From Chitinophaga sp. CF418 (GTDB lineage Bacteria > Bacteroidota > Bacteroidia > Chitinophagales > Chitinophagaceae), in NCBI RefSeq assembly GCF_900142925.1, contig NZ_FRCN01000019.1, forward strand, positions 56,282 through 120,281: DNA of 64,000 nucleotides, written 5' to 3'. Within the stretch, counting starts at the first letter, position 1, and every line of letters starts with the position of its first letter. The notes under the pieces are model-generated. The model was not told where the DNA came from, did not search any database, and saw nothing but the letters and a program-made list of their open reading frames with translations. The translations under genes were made by a program, and so were the position numbers. Shown piece by piece: positions 53,252 through 61,701 of this stretch.

Positions 53252-53920
53252 TTAAAGCAGTTCAGCCTCGCTGATCAGATTGTTTTTCAATGCAAACACC
53301 ACTACACCGGCTGTATTTTTCACATTCATTTTTTCCAGTATACGGGTGCGGTGCCCTTCGACGGTACGCTTGCTCAGGAAGATCTTTTCGCCTATTTCCT
53401 GGGCGGTAAACTGCTGGCAAATGAGGCGGATGATCTCTTTCTCACGGTCGGTGAATGTAACAGGGGCATTGTCCCGGGAAGGGTTGAAACGGCTTCTGAC
53501 AATCATTGAAGCCAGCCTGGCAGAGGTTTGTTTACAGTAAAAGATGTTGTCTTCATATACACTGTTAATGGCCTCAATGATCTCCTGTTTGTCTGCATTC
53601 TTTAACAGGTAACCTTTGGCGCCGGCTTCCAGCATTTCCACGATCAGCTCTTCTTCATCGAACATGGAAAGGGCGATGATCCTGATATGAGGTAATCGCT
53701 GTAAGAGGGTACGGGTGGCCGTAATGCCGTCCATTAAAGGCATCTTCAGATCTGTCATGACTACATCTGCTTCGACAGTTTCAAGTAGTTCCAGTAATTC
53801 CCTGCCATTGTTGGCTTGTCCCACAAGGGTAATGTCAGGTTGCCTCGAAAGCATTAGTGCGAGTCCGTCACGGAAAATTTCATGATCGTCAGCTATCACT
53901 AATCGGATGTCGTGATTCAT
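53252..53920 (-). CDS. NarL/LuxR-type response regulator
   Basis: The 222-residue regulator has a receiver with Asp11-Asp12, phospho-acceptor Asp57 (ADVVMTDLKMPLMDG) and YLLKNADKQE. Its LuxR HTH is FTDREKEIIRLICQQFTAQE, then FLSKRTVEGHRTRILEKMNV. It follows the kinase gene by 62 bp on the same strand and is the second such pair in the window. The DNA-binding helix differs from that of the first pair (KRTVEGH versus IYTVETH), so targets should differ. Confidence 0.93.
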   Translation of the reverse strand: MNHDIRLVIADDHEIFRDGLALMLSRQPDITLVGQANNGRELLELLETVEADVVMTDLKMPLMDGITATRTLLQRLPHIRIIALSMFDEEELIVEMLEAGAKGYLLKNADKQEIIEAINSVYEDNIFYCKQTSARLASMIVRSRFNPSRDNAPVTFTDREKEIIRLICQQFTAQEIGEKIFLSKRTVEGHRTRILEKMNVKNTAGVVVFALKNNLISEAELL

Positions 53921-53982
53921 TTGAATGTAAGAATTGGGGTACGGAGTTGTCTCTCTGAAATCTCAGTGCATGTAAAGTTACA

Positions 53983-54723
53983 TTATCCCACGGGAATTTT
54001 TACGAAATAGTTGGTACCCTGACCGGGCACGGAATCAATGGATAATGAGCCTCCTAAAATATCTGTGCGGATAGCCAGGCTTTTCATTCCCAGTCCGGAC
54101 GATTCTGATCTGGCTTTTTTGACATCAAATCCGATCCCGTTCTCCCTGATCAGCACCAGGTAAAAACCTTGCTCTCTGGTAAGTGCAATCTGCAGCTGTG
54201 TGGCTTTTGCATGCTTCAGCGTATTGTGGGTGATCTCCTGGATGATGCGGAAAATATGGATTTCTTTTTCAGGTGGAATATTTATCTGTCCTGAGGTGTG
54301 GAACTTTATTTCCAGCGGCTGCTTATCGGATAACTGTCGTATGAATTCATGCAGTGCTTCCGTCAGTCCTTTGCGTTCCAGCGTGGCCGGCAGGAGATTG
54401 TGCGAGATCTGCCGGAGGCCGCGGATCACTTCATCAATGTAACCGGACGATTTTGCAATGATTGTCCCGTCCCGTTCATCGGCTACTGCAATACTGTGAA
54501 TGTTCAGTTTGATGGTGGAAAGCAAGGGCCCCATACTGTCATGCAGGTCTGCTGCGATCCTTTTCCGCTCATTCTCCAGGATGGTGATCTCGGCTGTAAT
54601 ACGCTCCCGCTGCAGCTGTATATAACGGCGGTGATACAACACGATGGATACCACGAAGAACAGGATAATCACAGCTATCAGCACTGAAATAAATATCGTG
54701 ATATAGAATATTTTATCGTCCAT
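53983..54723 (-). CDS. Sensor histidine kinase (HisKA_3 type)
   Basis: This is a 246-residue kinase with a single N-terminal membrane helix (about 7-30, FISVLIAVIILFFVVSIVLY) and no extracytoplasmic sensor domain. The phospho-acceptor is His61 in RIAADLHDSMGPLLS. The ATPase domain has ITHNTLKHAKATQ (N box), RENGIGFDVKKA and GLGMKSLAIRTDILGGSLSI. A compact membrane-tethered kinase of this shape usually senses through the membrane or a partner. A seven-helix membrane protein is encoded 37 bp upstream, a possible partner. Confidence 0.92.
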   Translation of the reverse strand: MDDKIFYITIFISVLIAVIILFFVVSIVLYHRRYIQLQRERITAEITILENERKRIAADLHDSMGPLLSTIKLNIHSIAVADERDGTIIAKSSGYIDEVIRGLRQISHNLLPATLERKGLTEALHEFIRQLSDKQPLEIKFHTSGQINIPPEKEIHIFRIIQEITHNTLKHAKATQLQIALTREQGFYLVLIRENGIGFDVKKARSESSGLGMKSLAIRTDILGGSLSIDSVPGQGTNYFVKIPVG

Positions 54724-54760
54724 GGGGCATTATCATTTTGAGGCATCAGGTGCCGGCATG

Positions 54761-55423
54761 CTATGCATCAAAATGTTTGTTAAAGTAGTAGGATGATTTA
54801 ACAGGTATGCATAGAACTGCTATAGCATAGATCAAATTTACAAAAGCGTTGATATAATTAAACATAAAAATGACGCGTAAGGACAGCACCGTGTCCGACC
54901 CGATGAACAGGGACGCCTCATAGATAATCTGGTAAATGAAGATGATGATAAATCCCATGCACACCAGGAAACGCGCATTCCGGAAGAGCGACTTGTTATC
55001 TTTTACGATCAGGTAGTTGATTTCGTTGATGCTGAGCAGCACCGTTACAAAAGCGTAGGTGACGCGGAAATAGGGACTGAAGGTTTCGATCTTGTTGAAG
55101 ATGATATTTTCTGTGGTCCAGACAGCGGCAAAACCGAATAATAATCCGATAAAGAGCAGCCGTTTTCGTTTCAGCGCTCCCCATACAAAGAACTGGTACA
55201 AGATCACGACAGATTCGGCCAGCCCGTAGAGGTTCGACGGAACGGCATTGCTGGTTTCCAGTAGGCTGATGCAAATGAAACTGATCGTCTCCGAAAGGAA
55301 GGCCAGTGAGAGCAGCAGGAGAAAGGGCTGAAAGCTTGCAACGGTCCTGTTGAAGCGGATCAGCCCTATCACTAAAGGAATAATAACCAGCTGGCTTACC
55401 AGAAAAGCGCCTAAATTATTCAT
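54761..55423 (-). CDS. Seven-helix membrane protein of unknown function
   Basis: The 220-residue integral membrane protein has about seven hydrophobic segments, including LVIIPLVIGLI, LLLLSLAFLSETISFICISL, LLFIGLLFGFAAVWT, FLVCMGFIIIFIYQII and FVNLIYAIAVLCI. I recognise no catalytic motif. It is encoded directly upstream of the small histidine kinase (37 bp) and 23 bp downstream of a lipoprotein gene, so it may act as the kinase's sensing partner. That is inferred from position only. Confidence 0.7.
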   Translation of the reverse strand: MNNLGAFLVSQLVIIPLVIGLIRFNRTVASFQPFLLLLSLAFLSETISFICISLLETSNAVPSNLYGLAESVVILYQFFVWGALKRKRLLFIGLLFGFAAVWTTENIIFNKIETFSPYFRVTYAFVTVLLSINEINYLIVKDNKSLFRNARFLVCMGFIIIFIYQIIYEASLFIGSDTVLSLRVIFMFNYINAFVNLIYAIAVLCIPVKSSYYFNKHFDA

Positions 55424-55446
55424 CAGGAACAGGATGATAACAGTAA

Positions 55447-55956
55447 TTATAATACGGCTTTGCAGAGTGGCGGACAGCGCTGGCCGCTTTCCATTGCCTG
55501 TTCCATAGTGGACGCTTTAGCCGGTTGTATGCCTGGTATATTGGCCGCTTTATCGCGCGATACCAGTGTGGTAAGAATGTCGGTTCCGGAAGAATCAACG
55601 GGCAGTAATACCATCCTTATCTGTCCTTTTTCATCCTTACCCATATAAATGCGGAGTCCCGTTGCGCCTTTGGCATTGAGGATGGCGGCAATCGCGTGAC
55701 GGTTAAAAGTTTCCCCATCAGGAATGTTAAATGCGCTATCAAGATAGTTGCCTGGTAATTTGCTCTGGAGTTCTTTTCTTCCGGCAAGGAAACCCTGACG
55801 CAGGCGGCGGGCTTCATCGATCGGAATCACATGTTCAATGGCCTTAGCCTTATCTAGCGGAATGTCTCGCTGTTCCTCATGACGGGTGGTACATTTTGTA
55901 AATGCTGCAAGGAGAACGGCAGCAGAAAAGAAACGTAGGAAATTACGATGCTTCAT
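55447..55956 (-). CDS. Lipoprotein of unknown function with C-terminal CPPLC motif
   Basis: The 169-residue protein has a lipoprotein leader ending LLAAFTKC (Cys22). The mature part is mainly helical near IPIDEARRLRQGFLAGRKEL and contains GLRIYMGKDEKGQIRMVLLP, an apparent beta-hairpin. It ends with GQRCPPLC, two cysteines that could form a disulphide or bind metal. I recognise no family name. It is first in the minus-strand set with the membrane protein and the kinase/regulator pair. Confidence 0.7.
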   Translation of the reverse strand: MKHRNFLRFFSAAVLLAAFTKCTTRHEEQRDIPLDKAKAIEHVIPIDEARRLRQGFLAGRKELQSKLPGNYLDSAFNIPDGETFNRHAIAAILNAKGATGLRIYMGKDEKGQIRMVLLPVDSSGTDILTTLVSRDKAANIPGIQPAKASTMEQAMESGQRCPPLCKAVL

Positions 55957-56211
55957 ACATAGCGGTTTTATGATGATTGAATATGTAAACTACCTGATAC
56001 GACCGGAAATGAGCCGGGTAGAAATGCTGAAAATAAAACGTATAAATACCTGATATATAGTCGTGCTTGTGACAGTGCGTGAAATCATCGTGATGTAATG
56101 GGGTATCGTTAATGTAGCTAAAGATAAATCAAAAAAACGTATCACCGGAACCGGGCCAGAATATTGAAAAAATTCTAATATCTGGTACTTATACAAGTAG
56201 TGGAGACGAGC

Positions 56212-56219
56212 TATTTTTG
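56212..56219 (+). promoter_or_regulatory. Candidate -7 box of the marR-like gene
   Basis: TATTTTTG fits TAnnTTTG and ends 20 bp before the ATG at 56240. No TTG is clear at the -33 position. Confidence 0.4.
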
Positions 56220-56239
56220 CGCTCCTTTTTACATTGACA

Positions 56240-56848
56240 ATGAAAAAAACATCAGGGTTCAGTCCTGAGCAACAACTGACCTCGCTTGATGCGCGGTTGT
56301 TATTATCCTTACAAAGGCTCAGCGACATGCTAAAGGCTATCCAGTGGGAACAGGCAAGGATCCTGGGAATCACCCCTTTACAATTACAGATATTGCTTTT
56401 CACCGGGCATCATACGGCAGCAGTCAACAAAGTAGCTTACATCGCTATGGAACTGCAACTAAGCCGTCCTACCGTCAGCGATGCTGCTGCGGCGCTGGTA
56501 AGCAAAGGACTGTTGCGCATGGAAGATGACCTGAGAGACAGGCGTAGTTATTCTTTCCTCCTTACAAATACTGGTCTGGAAGTACTGGAGCAGGCTGAGA
56601 AGTATACAGCAGAACTATATGCTATCGTGGGGAAAAGACCCTCGCGGGAAAAAATGAACCTGTACCAGTCTGTCTTTACGATCATCGCCGGACTAAGTAA
56701 CGAGAAAGGAGGGATGCAGCGGATGTGCTATAACTGCTCCCACTATGAAGGAAATAAGAAAAGACAACATGGATGCCGCCTGCTTCAGAAGAAATTGACA
56801 TCAGCAGAATTGCAGATCGACTGCATGCATCATTCTACTTTATCGTAG
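56240..56848 (+). CDS. MarR-type regulator with C-terminal four-cysteine tail
   Basis: This 202-residue winged-helix regulator has its DNA-binding region in ITPLQLQILLFTGHH, LQLSRPTVSDAAAALVSKG and DDLRDRRSYSFLLTNTG, the MarR order of recognition helix and wing. The last 40 residues carry Cys163, Cys166, Cys179 and Cys195 (MCYNCSHYEG, then HGCRLL and LQIDCMHH), a pattern suited to a metal or Fe-S cluster, or to thiol sensing. I recall similar tails on some other MarR proteins. An in-frame TTG lies two codons upstream. It is divergent from the lipoprotein gene, and its target is unknown. Confidence 0.88.
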   Translation: MKKTSGFSPEQQLTSLDARLLLSLQRLSDMLKAIQWEQARILGITPLQLQILLFTGHHTAAVNKVAYIAMELQLSRPTVSDAAAALVSKGLLRMEDDLRDRRSYSFLLTNTGLEVLEQAEKYTAELYAIVGKRPSREKMNLYQSVFTIIAGLSNEKGGMQRMCYNCSHYEGNKKRQHGCRLLQKKLTSAELQIDCMHHSTLS

Positions 56849-56892
56849 CCATAAAAAAGAGCAATATCATATCAATATCAGATAGAGGATAT

Positions 56893-58350
56893 TTATAACT
56901 GTTGTATCACCTTTGCCAGTTTTCCAAGCCCTTTAATGATCATGGGCTCTTCCAGTGAGGCATAGCCTAGTCTCAGACCGGGTGCACTACTGTATTGTGG
57001 TGTATAATAACTCAGCGGATTGACCAGATTCATACCGGCAGATTGCACTTTCCGGAGCAGCTGTTCGGCTTCCACCTCTTTGTGTAATTGCAGCCAGATG
57101 GCCAGCCCTCCCTGCGGACGCGTATAATGCGCCTGTCCTGCAAAGATGGAATGTACGATACTGTTAGCCAGTTCCAGTCTTTTCATATATACGTACCTGG
57201 TATTGTGGATATGCCTGCGGATATCGCCTGCGGCCATGAGATTGGCGATAGCTTGTTGCAGTACAGGATCTCCTTCATGATTCACGATACTACGGTATGC
57301 CGACAGGGAGTTGATAAAGGCAGCTGGTCCGCATACAAAGCTGACAGGCAGTGTATGCATGACAGAGCCTATATAGATAACATTGTCTGCATGCTCCATA
57401 CCCGCGAGGGGAATATGATGTGTATGGAAGTGGTACTCGTGGTCATAATCATCTTCTATGATCACAAAGTTGTATTGTTTGCTCAATGCCAGTAGCTGCA
57501 TCCGCTTTTCTACCGATAGGGTAGTGGTGGTAGGATACTGATGATGCGGCGTGATGTACAGCGCTTTTAAAGGTGTGATGCGGCAGCGTGCTTCCAGCTC
57601 GTCCATATTAATCCCATACTGACCGGAAGGAATGTAATGCAGCTGTGCGCCGGCTACCTTAAAGGCCTGCCAGGCAGGCTGATATCCCGGATGTTCAACA
57701 GCAACATGATCTCCCGGCAATAACAATGTTTGTGCGGTCAGGTATAGGGCCATCTGCATGCCGTGGGTAATGCAGATATTCTCCGTAGTAACTGCCAGTC
57801 CCCGGTCATTGTTCAGCATTGTATTCACCTCCTGCAACAACAGCTCATTTCCTCTTTCGGTGTTATTACTGAATATCTGCCGCTGGTTTTCCTGCTGGAA
57901 CAACCGCCGGCATTCCCGGCTGATCTCTGCAACAGGGATCAGGCTCAGGTCGGGACGACCATCGTCAAATATGATATCGTAATTACCGCTGGGATTGGAT
58001 GGAGAAAGGGAGATGTTCACATGACGGAAAGGGATATGTAAAGAGGGCTTCGGAGGAGCTTCCTGTCCTGGCGGCCCTTTTTGTCCTGCCGGCATACTGT
58101 CGCTTACACGGGTGCCACTCTTGTATTGAGAGGTGAGCCATCCGGCAGCGGTTAGCTGGTCATATGCAAGAATAACGGTATTCCTGTTCACTTTTAATTG
58201 CTGGGCCAGCACCCGTGAACCCGGCAGTAATGCACCCGGAAGCAGCCTTCCCCGCATTATTTCATTGATAATATACGCTTTGATCTGTTGATATATTGGC
58301 TCTTTGCTGTTAAACGACAGCTGGATCTGCACGTGTCTGTAACTCTTCAT
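56893..58350 (-). CDS. MocR/PdxR-type regulator with a degenerate aminotransferase domain
   Basis: The 485-residue protein pairs a GntR-type winged helix (about 10-75; LPGSRVLAQQLKVNRNTV) with a fold-type I aminotransferase-like domain. The PLP-contacting IIEDDYDHEYHFH is present. The motif that normally holds the PLP lysine (consensus GTFSKTLxPxxRLG) reads GSVMHTLPVSFVCG, placing His332 at the lysine position and losing the following arginine. Codon CAT is unambiguous. The protein may therefore bind PLP non-covalently, bind another ligand, or work without cofactor. An upstream in-frame TTG adds three residues. It is divergent from an ArsR gene. Confidence 0.9.
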   Translation of the reverse strand: MKSYRHVQIQLSFNSKEPIYQQIKAYIINEIMRGRLLPGALLPGSRVLAQQLKVNRNTVILAYDQLTAAGWLTSQYKSGTRVSDSMPAGQKGPPGQEAPPKPSLHIPFRHVNISLSPSNPSGNYDIIFDDGRPDLSLIPVAEISRECRRLFQQENQRQIFSNNTERGNELLLQEVNTMLNNDRGLAVTTENICITHGMQMALYLTAQTLLLPGDHVAVEHPGYQPAWQAFKVAGAQLHYIPSGQYGINMDELEARCRITPLKALYITPHHQYPTTTTLSVEKRMQLLALSKQYNFVIIEDDYDHEYHFHTHHIPLAGMEHADNVIYIGSVMHTLPVSFVCGPAAFINSLSAYRSIVNHEGDPVLQQAIANLMAAGDIRRHIHNTRYVYMKRLELANSIVHSIFAGQAHYTRPQGGLAIWLQLHKEVEAEQLLRKVQSAGMNLVNPLSYYTPQYSSAPGLRLGYASLEEPMIIKGLGKLAKVIQQL

Positions 58351-58499
58351 GGCTGGCAATAAGGTATCTTGTCATATACGCAGGGGTTGCCGTAGACGGT
58401 TGTTAATTTTTGTTAATGAAAAAAAATAATTATAAGTATGAGTTCGCTAACAGCGCCCGGTAATTTTCGCAGACATTGAAAAATATCTATTTTTACAAA

Positions 58500-58769
58500 A
58501 TGGATGCAGTTACGATAGAGAAAGCAGCAAACGCTATAGCTGATAAGCACCGGTTATCCATTATACTGGCGGCGTCCCGGCAAAACGCCATTCAGTGCTG
58601 TGAAATTACAGAACTCACTGGTTTGTCTCAACCCACTGTGTCTCACCATATTAAGATCCTGGTAGATAGTGGGCTACTCATATATGATAAGACCGGCCGG
58701 AATGTTCAGTTAACCATTAATAAGGAGATGATGAGGTTCCTTTCTTCCTTTTTCGGACAGCTAAGCTGA
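58500..58769 (+). CDS. ArsR-type winged-helix regulator
   Basis: This 89-residue DNA-binding protein has the ArsR helix-turn-helix CCEITELTGLSQPTVSHHIK followed by the wing GLLIYDKTGRNVQLTI. The cysteine pair in QCCEI lies near the position of metal-binding cysteines in ArsR itself, but the ELCVCDL motif is absent, so metal sensing is uncertain. A TTG eight codons upstream gives a longer frame, and the ATG at 58500 is preferred. It stands alone between the MocR gene and the TetR operon. Confidence 0.88.
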   Translation: MDAVTIEKAANAIADKHRLSIILAASRQNAIQCCEITELTGLSQPTVSHHIKILVDSGLLIYDKTGRNVQLTINKEMMRFLSSFFGQLS

Positions 58770-58781
58770 TTTTATTTTTGT

Positions 58782-58813
58782 TTTGGTAGATTGATATCTC
58801 CCTATTACCTTTG
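58782..58813 (+). promoter_or_regulatory. Bacteroidota-type promoter of the tetR-like gene
   Basis: TTTG (58782-58785), a 20-bp spacer and TACCTTTG (58806-58813) match the TTTG-N19-21-TAnnTTTG consensus completely. The start point would fall inside the palindromic operator that follows. Confidence 0.75.
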
Positions 58814-58831
58814 TTTAACCAGATGGTTAAA
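58814..58831. promoter_or_regulatory. Palindromic operator O1 (TetR-type)
   Basis: TTTAACCAGATGGTTAAA has perfect 8-bp arms around a GA centre. It directly follows the -7 box, where a bound repressor would block initiation. The same 16-bp core recurs before the export genes. Confidence 0.8.
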
Positions 58832-58844
58832 TCATGTAGTTTAA

Positions 58845-59453
58845 ATGGCACAAGAAAGAAATACGGAGGAATTGATCATAGAAGCAGCCAAGAAGATCTT
58901 TGTAAAACGTGGCCTGGCTGGCGCACGTATGCAGGACATTGCAGATGAAGCGGGTATTAACAAGGCCATGCTGCATTATTACTACCGGAGTAAGGAAAAG
59001 CTGTTTGAGATAGTGTTCAATGAGGCATTCTCAAAGGTATTAGGCCGGTTGGGCAATATCCTGAACCAGCCGATGCCATTGGAGGAGAAGATCAGAACGC
59101 TGGTGGAAAATTATATCGCCAACATTGCCGAAACGCCGTATCTGCCCATCTTTGTATTGAATGAAATAAATCAGCAGCCGGAGATGATGGTGAAAAGAGT
59201 CAGCTCGCAGCCTGCATTTCCCGACATGATGCTCTTTATGAAGGAAATAATCGAAGCGGGTAAAAAAGGGATCATCAGAGAGGTCAGTCCGGTGCAGTTA
59301 TTCCTGAATATAGTATCCATGTGCATCTTTCCTTTTGTGGCAAGGCCGCTGATACAGGGCATTTTCCTGCAGGACAATGTACAGTTTGATATGCTGATAG
59401 AAGAACGTAAGAAACTGGTGGGGGATGTCATTATCTCCTGGTTAAAGCCTTAG
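58845..59453 (+). CDS. TetR/AcrR-type repressor
   Basis: This 202-residue regulator has an N-terminal HTH IIEAAKKIFVKRGLAGARMQ, then DIADEAGINKAMLHYYYRSK, the standard TetR fold. The C-terminal helical ligand-binding domain has no recognised ligand signature. It sits between two identical palindromes, one over its own promoter and one before the export operon, so it probably represses both. The order TetR then HlyD-ABC-permease genes resembles the E. coli cecR-ybhGFSR locus. A terminator stem overlaps its stop codon. Confidence 0.93.
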   Translation: MAQERNTEELIIEAAKKIFVKRGLAGARMQDIADEAGINKAMLHYYYRSKEKLFEIVFNEAFSKVLGRLGNILNQPMPLEEKIRTLVENYIANIAETPYLPIFVLNEINQQPEMMVKRVSSQPAFPDMMLFMKEIIEAGKKGIIREVSPVQLFLNIVSMCIFPFVARPLIQGIFLQDNVQFDMLIEERKKLVGDVIISWLKP

Positions 59454-59466
59454 GGGCTTTTTTTTG
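59444..59466 (+). terminator. Terminator overlapping the tetR-like stop codon
   Basis: AAAGCC (59444-59449) pairs with GGCTTT (59455-59460) and is followed by a T-run. The TAG stop (59451-59453) lies in the loop. Confidence 0.75.
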
Positions 59467-59474
59467 ATCTGTAA

Positions 59475-59490
59475 TTAACCAGATGGTTAA
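59475..59490. promoter_or_regulatory. Palindromic operator O2 (TetR-type)
   Basis: TTAACCAGATGGTTAA is identical to the core of O1 and lies 17 bp before the TolC-like ATG. A TTTG at 59463-59466 could be its -33 box, with the operator between it and a degenerate -7 box (TAAAATAA). Confidence 0.8.
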
Positions 59491-59506
59491 AATAAATAGT
59501 TAGCAA

Positions 59507-60748
59507 ATGATGAAGTATCTCGTATGGGCCATACTGTTATGCACTAGGCCCGTCATGGCGCAAACAACGCTGACATTGGAGGATTGTTACCAGCTGGCAC
59601 AGAAGAACTACCCGCTTATTAAACAGCGGGAGCTGATCAGCAGTACGGGCAATTACACAGTGGCCAACGCAGCCAAAGGGTATCTGCCGCAACTCACCTT
59701 TTCCGGACAGGCCACTTACCAGTCGCAGGTGGTGGAGATCCCTGTTCCCGGCGCTCCTCAGTTAAGTAAGGACCAGTATAAGCTACAGGCGGAAGTAACG
59801 CAGACTATTTTCGACGGAGGGAATATCCATTACCAGAAAGAGCTGAGTAAGGCCAATACCGCCATCCAGCAGCAACAGCTGGAGGTGAGCCTCTACAACA
59901 TCAGGGACAGGGTGAGCCAGCTCTTTTTCGGCATCCTTCTTATAGACGAGCAACTGCGGCAGAACGAGTTGCGGATGGAAGACATCCGGAGCGGGATACA
60001 TAAAACTGAGGGAGCGGTGAATAATGGCACAGCCCTCCGCAGCAATCTGGATGAACTGAAAGCGGAATTGCTGAACACCGAGCAGTTGCGTGTTCAGCTA
60101 AAAGCCAGCCGGCAGGCCTACCTGCAGGTACTGGCACTGTTCATCAACCAACCCTTGGACGATCAGACCCGGCTTACGAGACCTGCGCCTACGACTATGC
60201 CTGCAGAGATCCGCCGGCCTGAACTTCTCCTGTACGACTACCAGCAGCGTAGTTATGATGTGCAGGAAAAACAGCTTAAAGTGAGCTACCTGCCTAAAGT
60301 CAGCGCCTTTGTACAGGGTAGTTACGGACGGCCAACGCTGAACTTTGTAAGTAACGATTTTGGTTTCTATGGCCTGGGAGGTATCCGCTTCAGCTGGGGA
60401 TTAGGCAGTCTTTATACCAATAAGAACAGCCGGCAGATACTGCACATCAGCAAGCAGGACGTGGATGTAAGGAAAGAGACATTCCTGTTCGATACCCGCC
60501 TGACCATGACGCGTCAGCAGATAGAAGCTACCCAGTATAACGATCTTATCCAGCAGGATGAAGAGATCATTGCACTGCGTACTTCCGTAAAAAAGGCCGC
60601 TGTAGCGCAACTGGAGAATGGTGTGATCACCTCACATGATTATATCAGTCATGTGAACGCTGAGAGTCAGGCCAGGCAAAACCTCATACTGCATGAGATC
60701 CAGCTGTTGCAGGTACAATACAATAACAGAAACACATCCGGTAACTAA
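59507..60748 (+). CDS. TolC-family outer-membrane efflux protein
   Basis: This 413-residue outer-membrane channel subunit has a signal peptide (WAILLCTRPVMAQ). The TolC repeats begin LTLEDCYQLAQKNYPLIKQ, with further long helical heptads (LYNIRDRVSQLFFGILLIDE, then LRSNLDELKAELLNTEQLR). Beta-barrel strands appear as LPKVSAFVQGSYGRPTLNFV. It is the first gene behind operator O2 and is followed 18 bp later by the adaptor gene, so the operon encodes a full three-part exporter. Confidence 0.93.
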   Translation: MMKYLVWAILLCTRPVMAQTTLTLEDCYQLAQKNYPLIKQRELISSTGNYTVANAAKGYLPQLTFSGQATYQSQVVEIPVPGAPQLSKDQYKLQAEVTQTIFDGGNIHYQKELSKANTAIQQQQLEVSLYNIRDRVSQLFFGILLIDEQLRQNELRMEDIRSGIHKTEGAVNNGTALRSNLDELKAELLNTEQLRVQLKASRQAYLQVLALFINQPLDDQTRLTRPAPTTMPAEIRRPELLLYDYQQRSYDVQEKQLKVSYLPKVSAFVQGSYGRPTLNFVSNDFGFYGLGGIRFSWGLGSLYTNKNSRQILHISKQDVDVRKETFLFDTRLTMTRQQIEATQYNDLIQQDEEIIALRTSVKKAAVAQLENGVITSHDYISHVNAESQARQNLILHEIQLLQVQYNNRNTSGN

Positions 60749-60766
60749 TAAATCGTCGTTTGATAT

Positions 60767-61699
60767 ATGAAATACTTATCTATTTCCGTGCTCATTTGTT
60801 TGTTGGCTGCCTGCTCAGGCAGGGAAACAGAGGCAGACGCTTCGGGCAACTTTGAGGCAGATGAAGTGATCGTGTCTGCACAACAGAACGGACAGCTCCT
60901 GTCATTTAACGTACAGGAAGGAGATACTTTGCGTGAAGGGGCCGTAGTGGGACAGATAGATGTCAACGGGCTGACCTTACAGAAAGAACAGGCAGAGGCG
61001 ACTATCAATGCTTTAAGGGAGAAGACCACAGATCCGCAGCCACAACTGGCGTTGGTACGCAAACAGCTGGCAGTACAGGAGTCGCAGTTGAAGCAGTTAT
61101 TGCATGAACAACAACGTACTGAGAACCTGGTAAAGGCAGATGCTGCTACGCCCAAGCAACTGGATGATATCAACGCAGCCGTAGACCAGTTACAGAAACA
61201 GCTGGTCGTGACCCGTCAGCAACTGACAGTAAATGAAACCAATGTTGCCGACAAGAACAGGAGTGTGCTGAGTGAAAAAGGACCATTGCAGAAATCACTG
61301 GCCCGCTATGATGATGAGATCAGGAAAGGAGTTGTTATCAATCCGGTGAAAGGCACTGTCCTGGCAAGATACGCATTACAGGGAGAGATGGCGGTAATAG
61401 GAAAGGCATTGTACAAGATAGCGGATACAGATACGCTGTTGCTGAAAGCATATATCACCGGTACGCAATTGCCGGAGATCAAACTGGGACAGGCGGTGAA
61501 GGTATTGATCGATGCGGGAGAGAAGGATTATAAAACCTATCCTGGTGTGATCTCTTATGTTTCCAGCAAGTCAGAGTTTACGCCTAAAACCATCCAGACA
61601 AAAGAAGAACGCGCTAATCTTGTATATGCCATCAAGATCCGTGTTCCCAATGATGGTTATCTGAAAATAGGCATGTTCGCTATCACTCAATTCCATTGA
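60767..61699 (+). CDS. HlyD-type periplasmic adaptor lipoprotein
   Basis: The 310-residue adaptor has a lipoprotein leader ending LICLLAAC (Cys16). A biotinyl-lipoyl-like half (DEVIVSAQQNGQLLSFNVQE, then GDTL) is followed by a coiled-coil hairpin (ALVRKQLAVQESQLKQLLHE, then KADAATPKQLDDINAAVDQL). The second half (GTVLARYALQGEMAVIGKAL) and a beta-barrel domain complete it. It resembles E. coli YbhG and links the ABC transporter to the TolC-like channel. Its stop overlaps the region just before the first ATPase gene. Confidence 0.92.
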   Translation: MKYLSISVLICLLAACSGRETEADASGNFEADEVIVSAQQNGQLLSFNVQEGDTLREGAVVGQIDVNGLTLQKEQAEATINALREKTTDPQPQLALVRKQLAVQESQLKQLLHEQQRTENLVKADAATPKQLDDINAAVDQLQKQLVVTRQQLTVNETNVADKNRSVLSEKGPLQKSLARYDDEIRKGVVINPVKGTVLARYALQGEMAVIGKALYKIADTDTLLLKAYITGTQLPEIKLGQAVKVLIDAGEKDYKTYPGVISYVSSKSEFTPKTIQTKEERANLVYAIKIRVPNDGYLKIGMFAITQFH

Positions 61700-61701
61700 T
61701 C

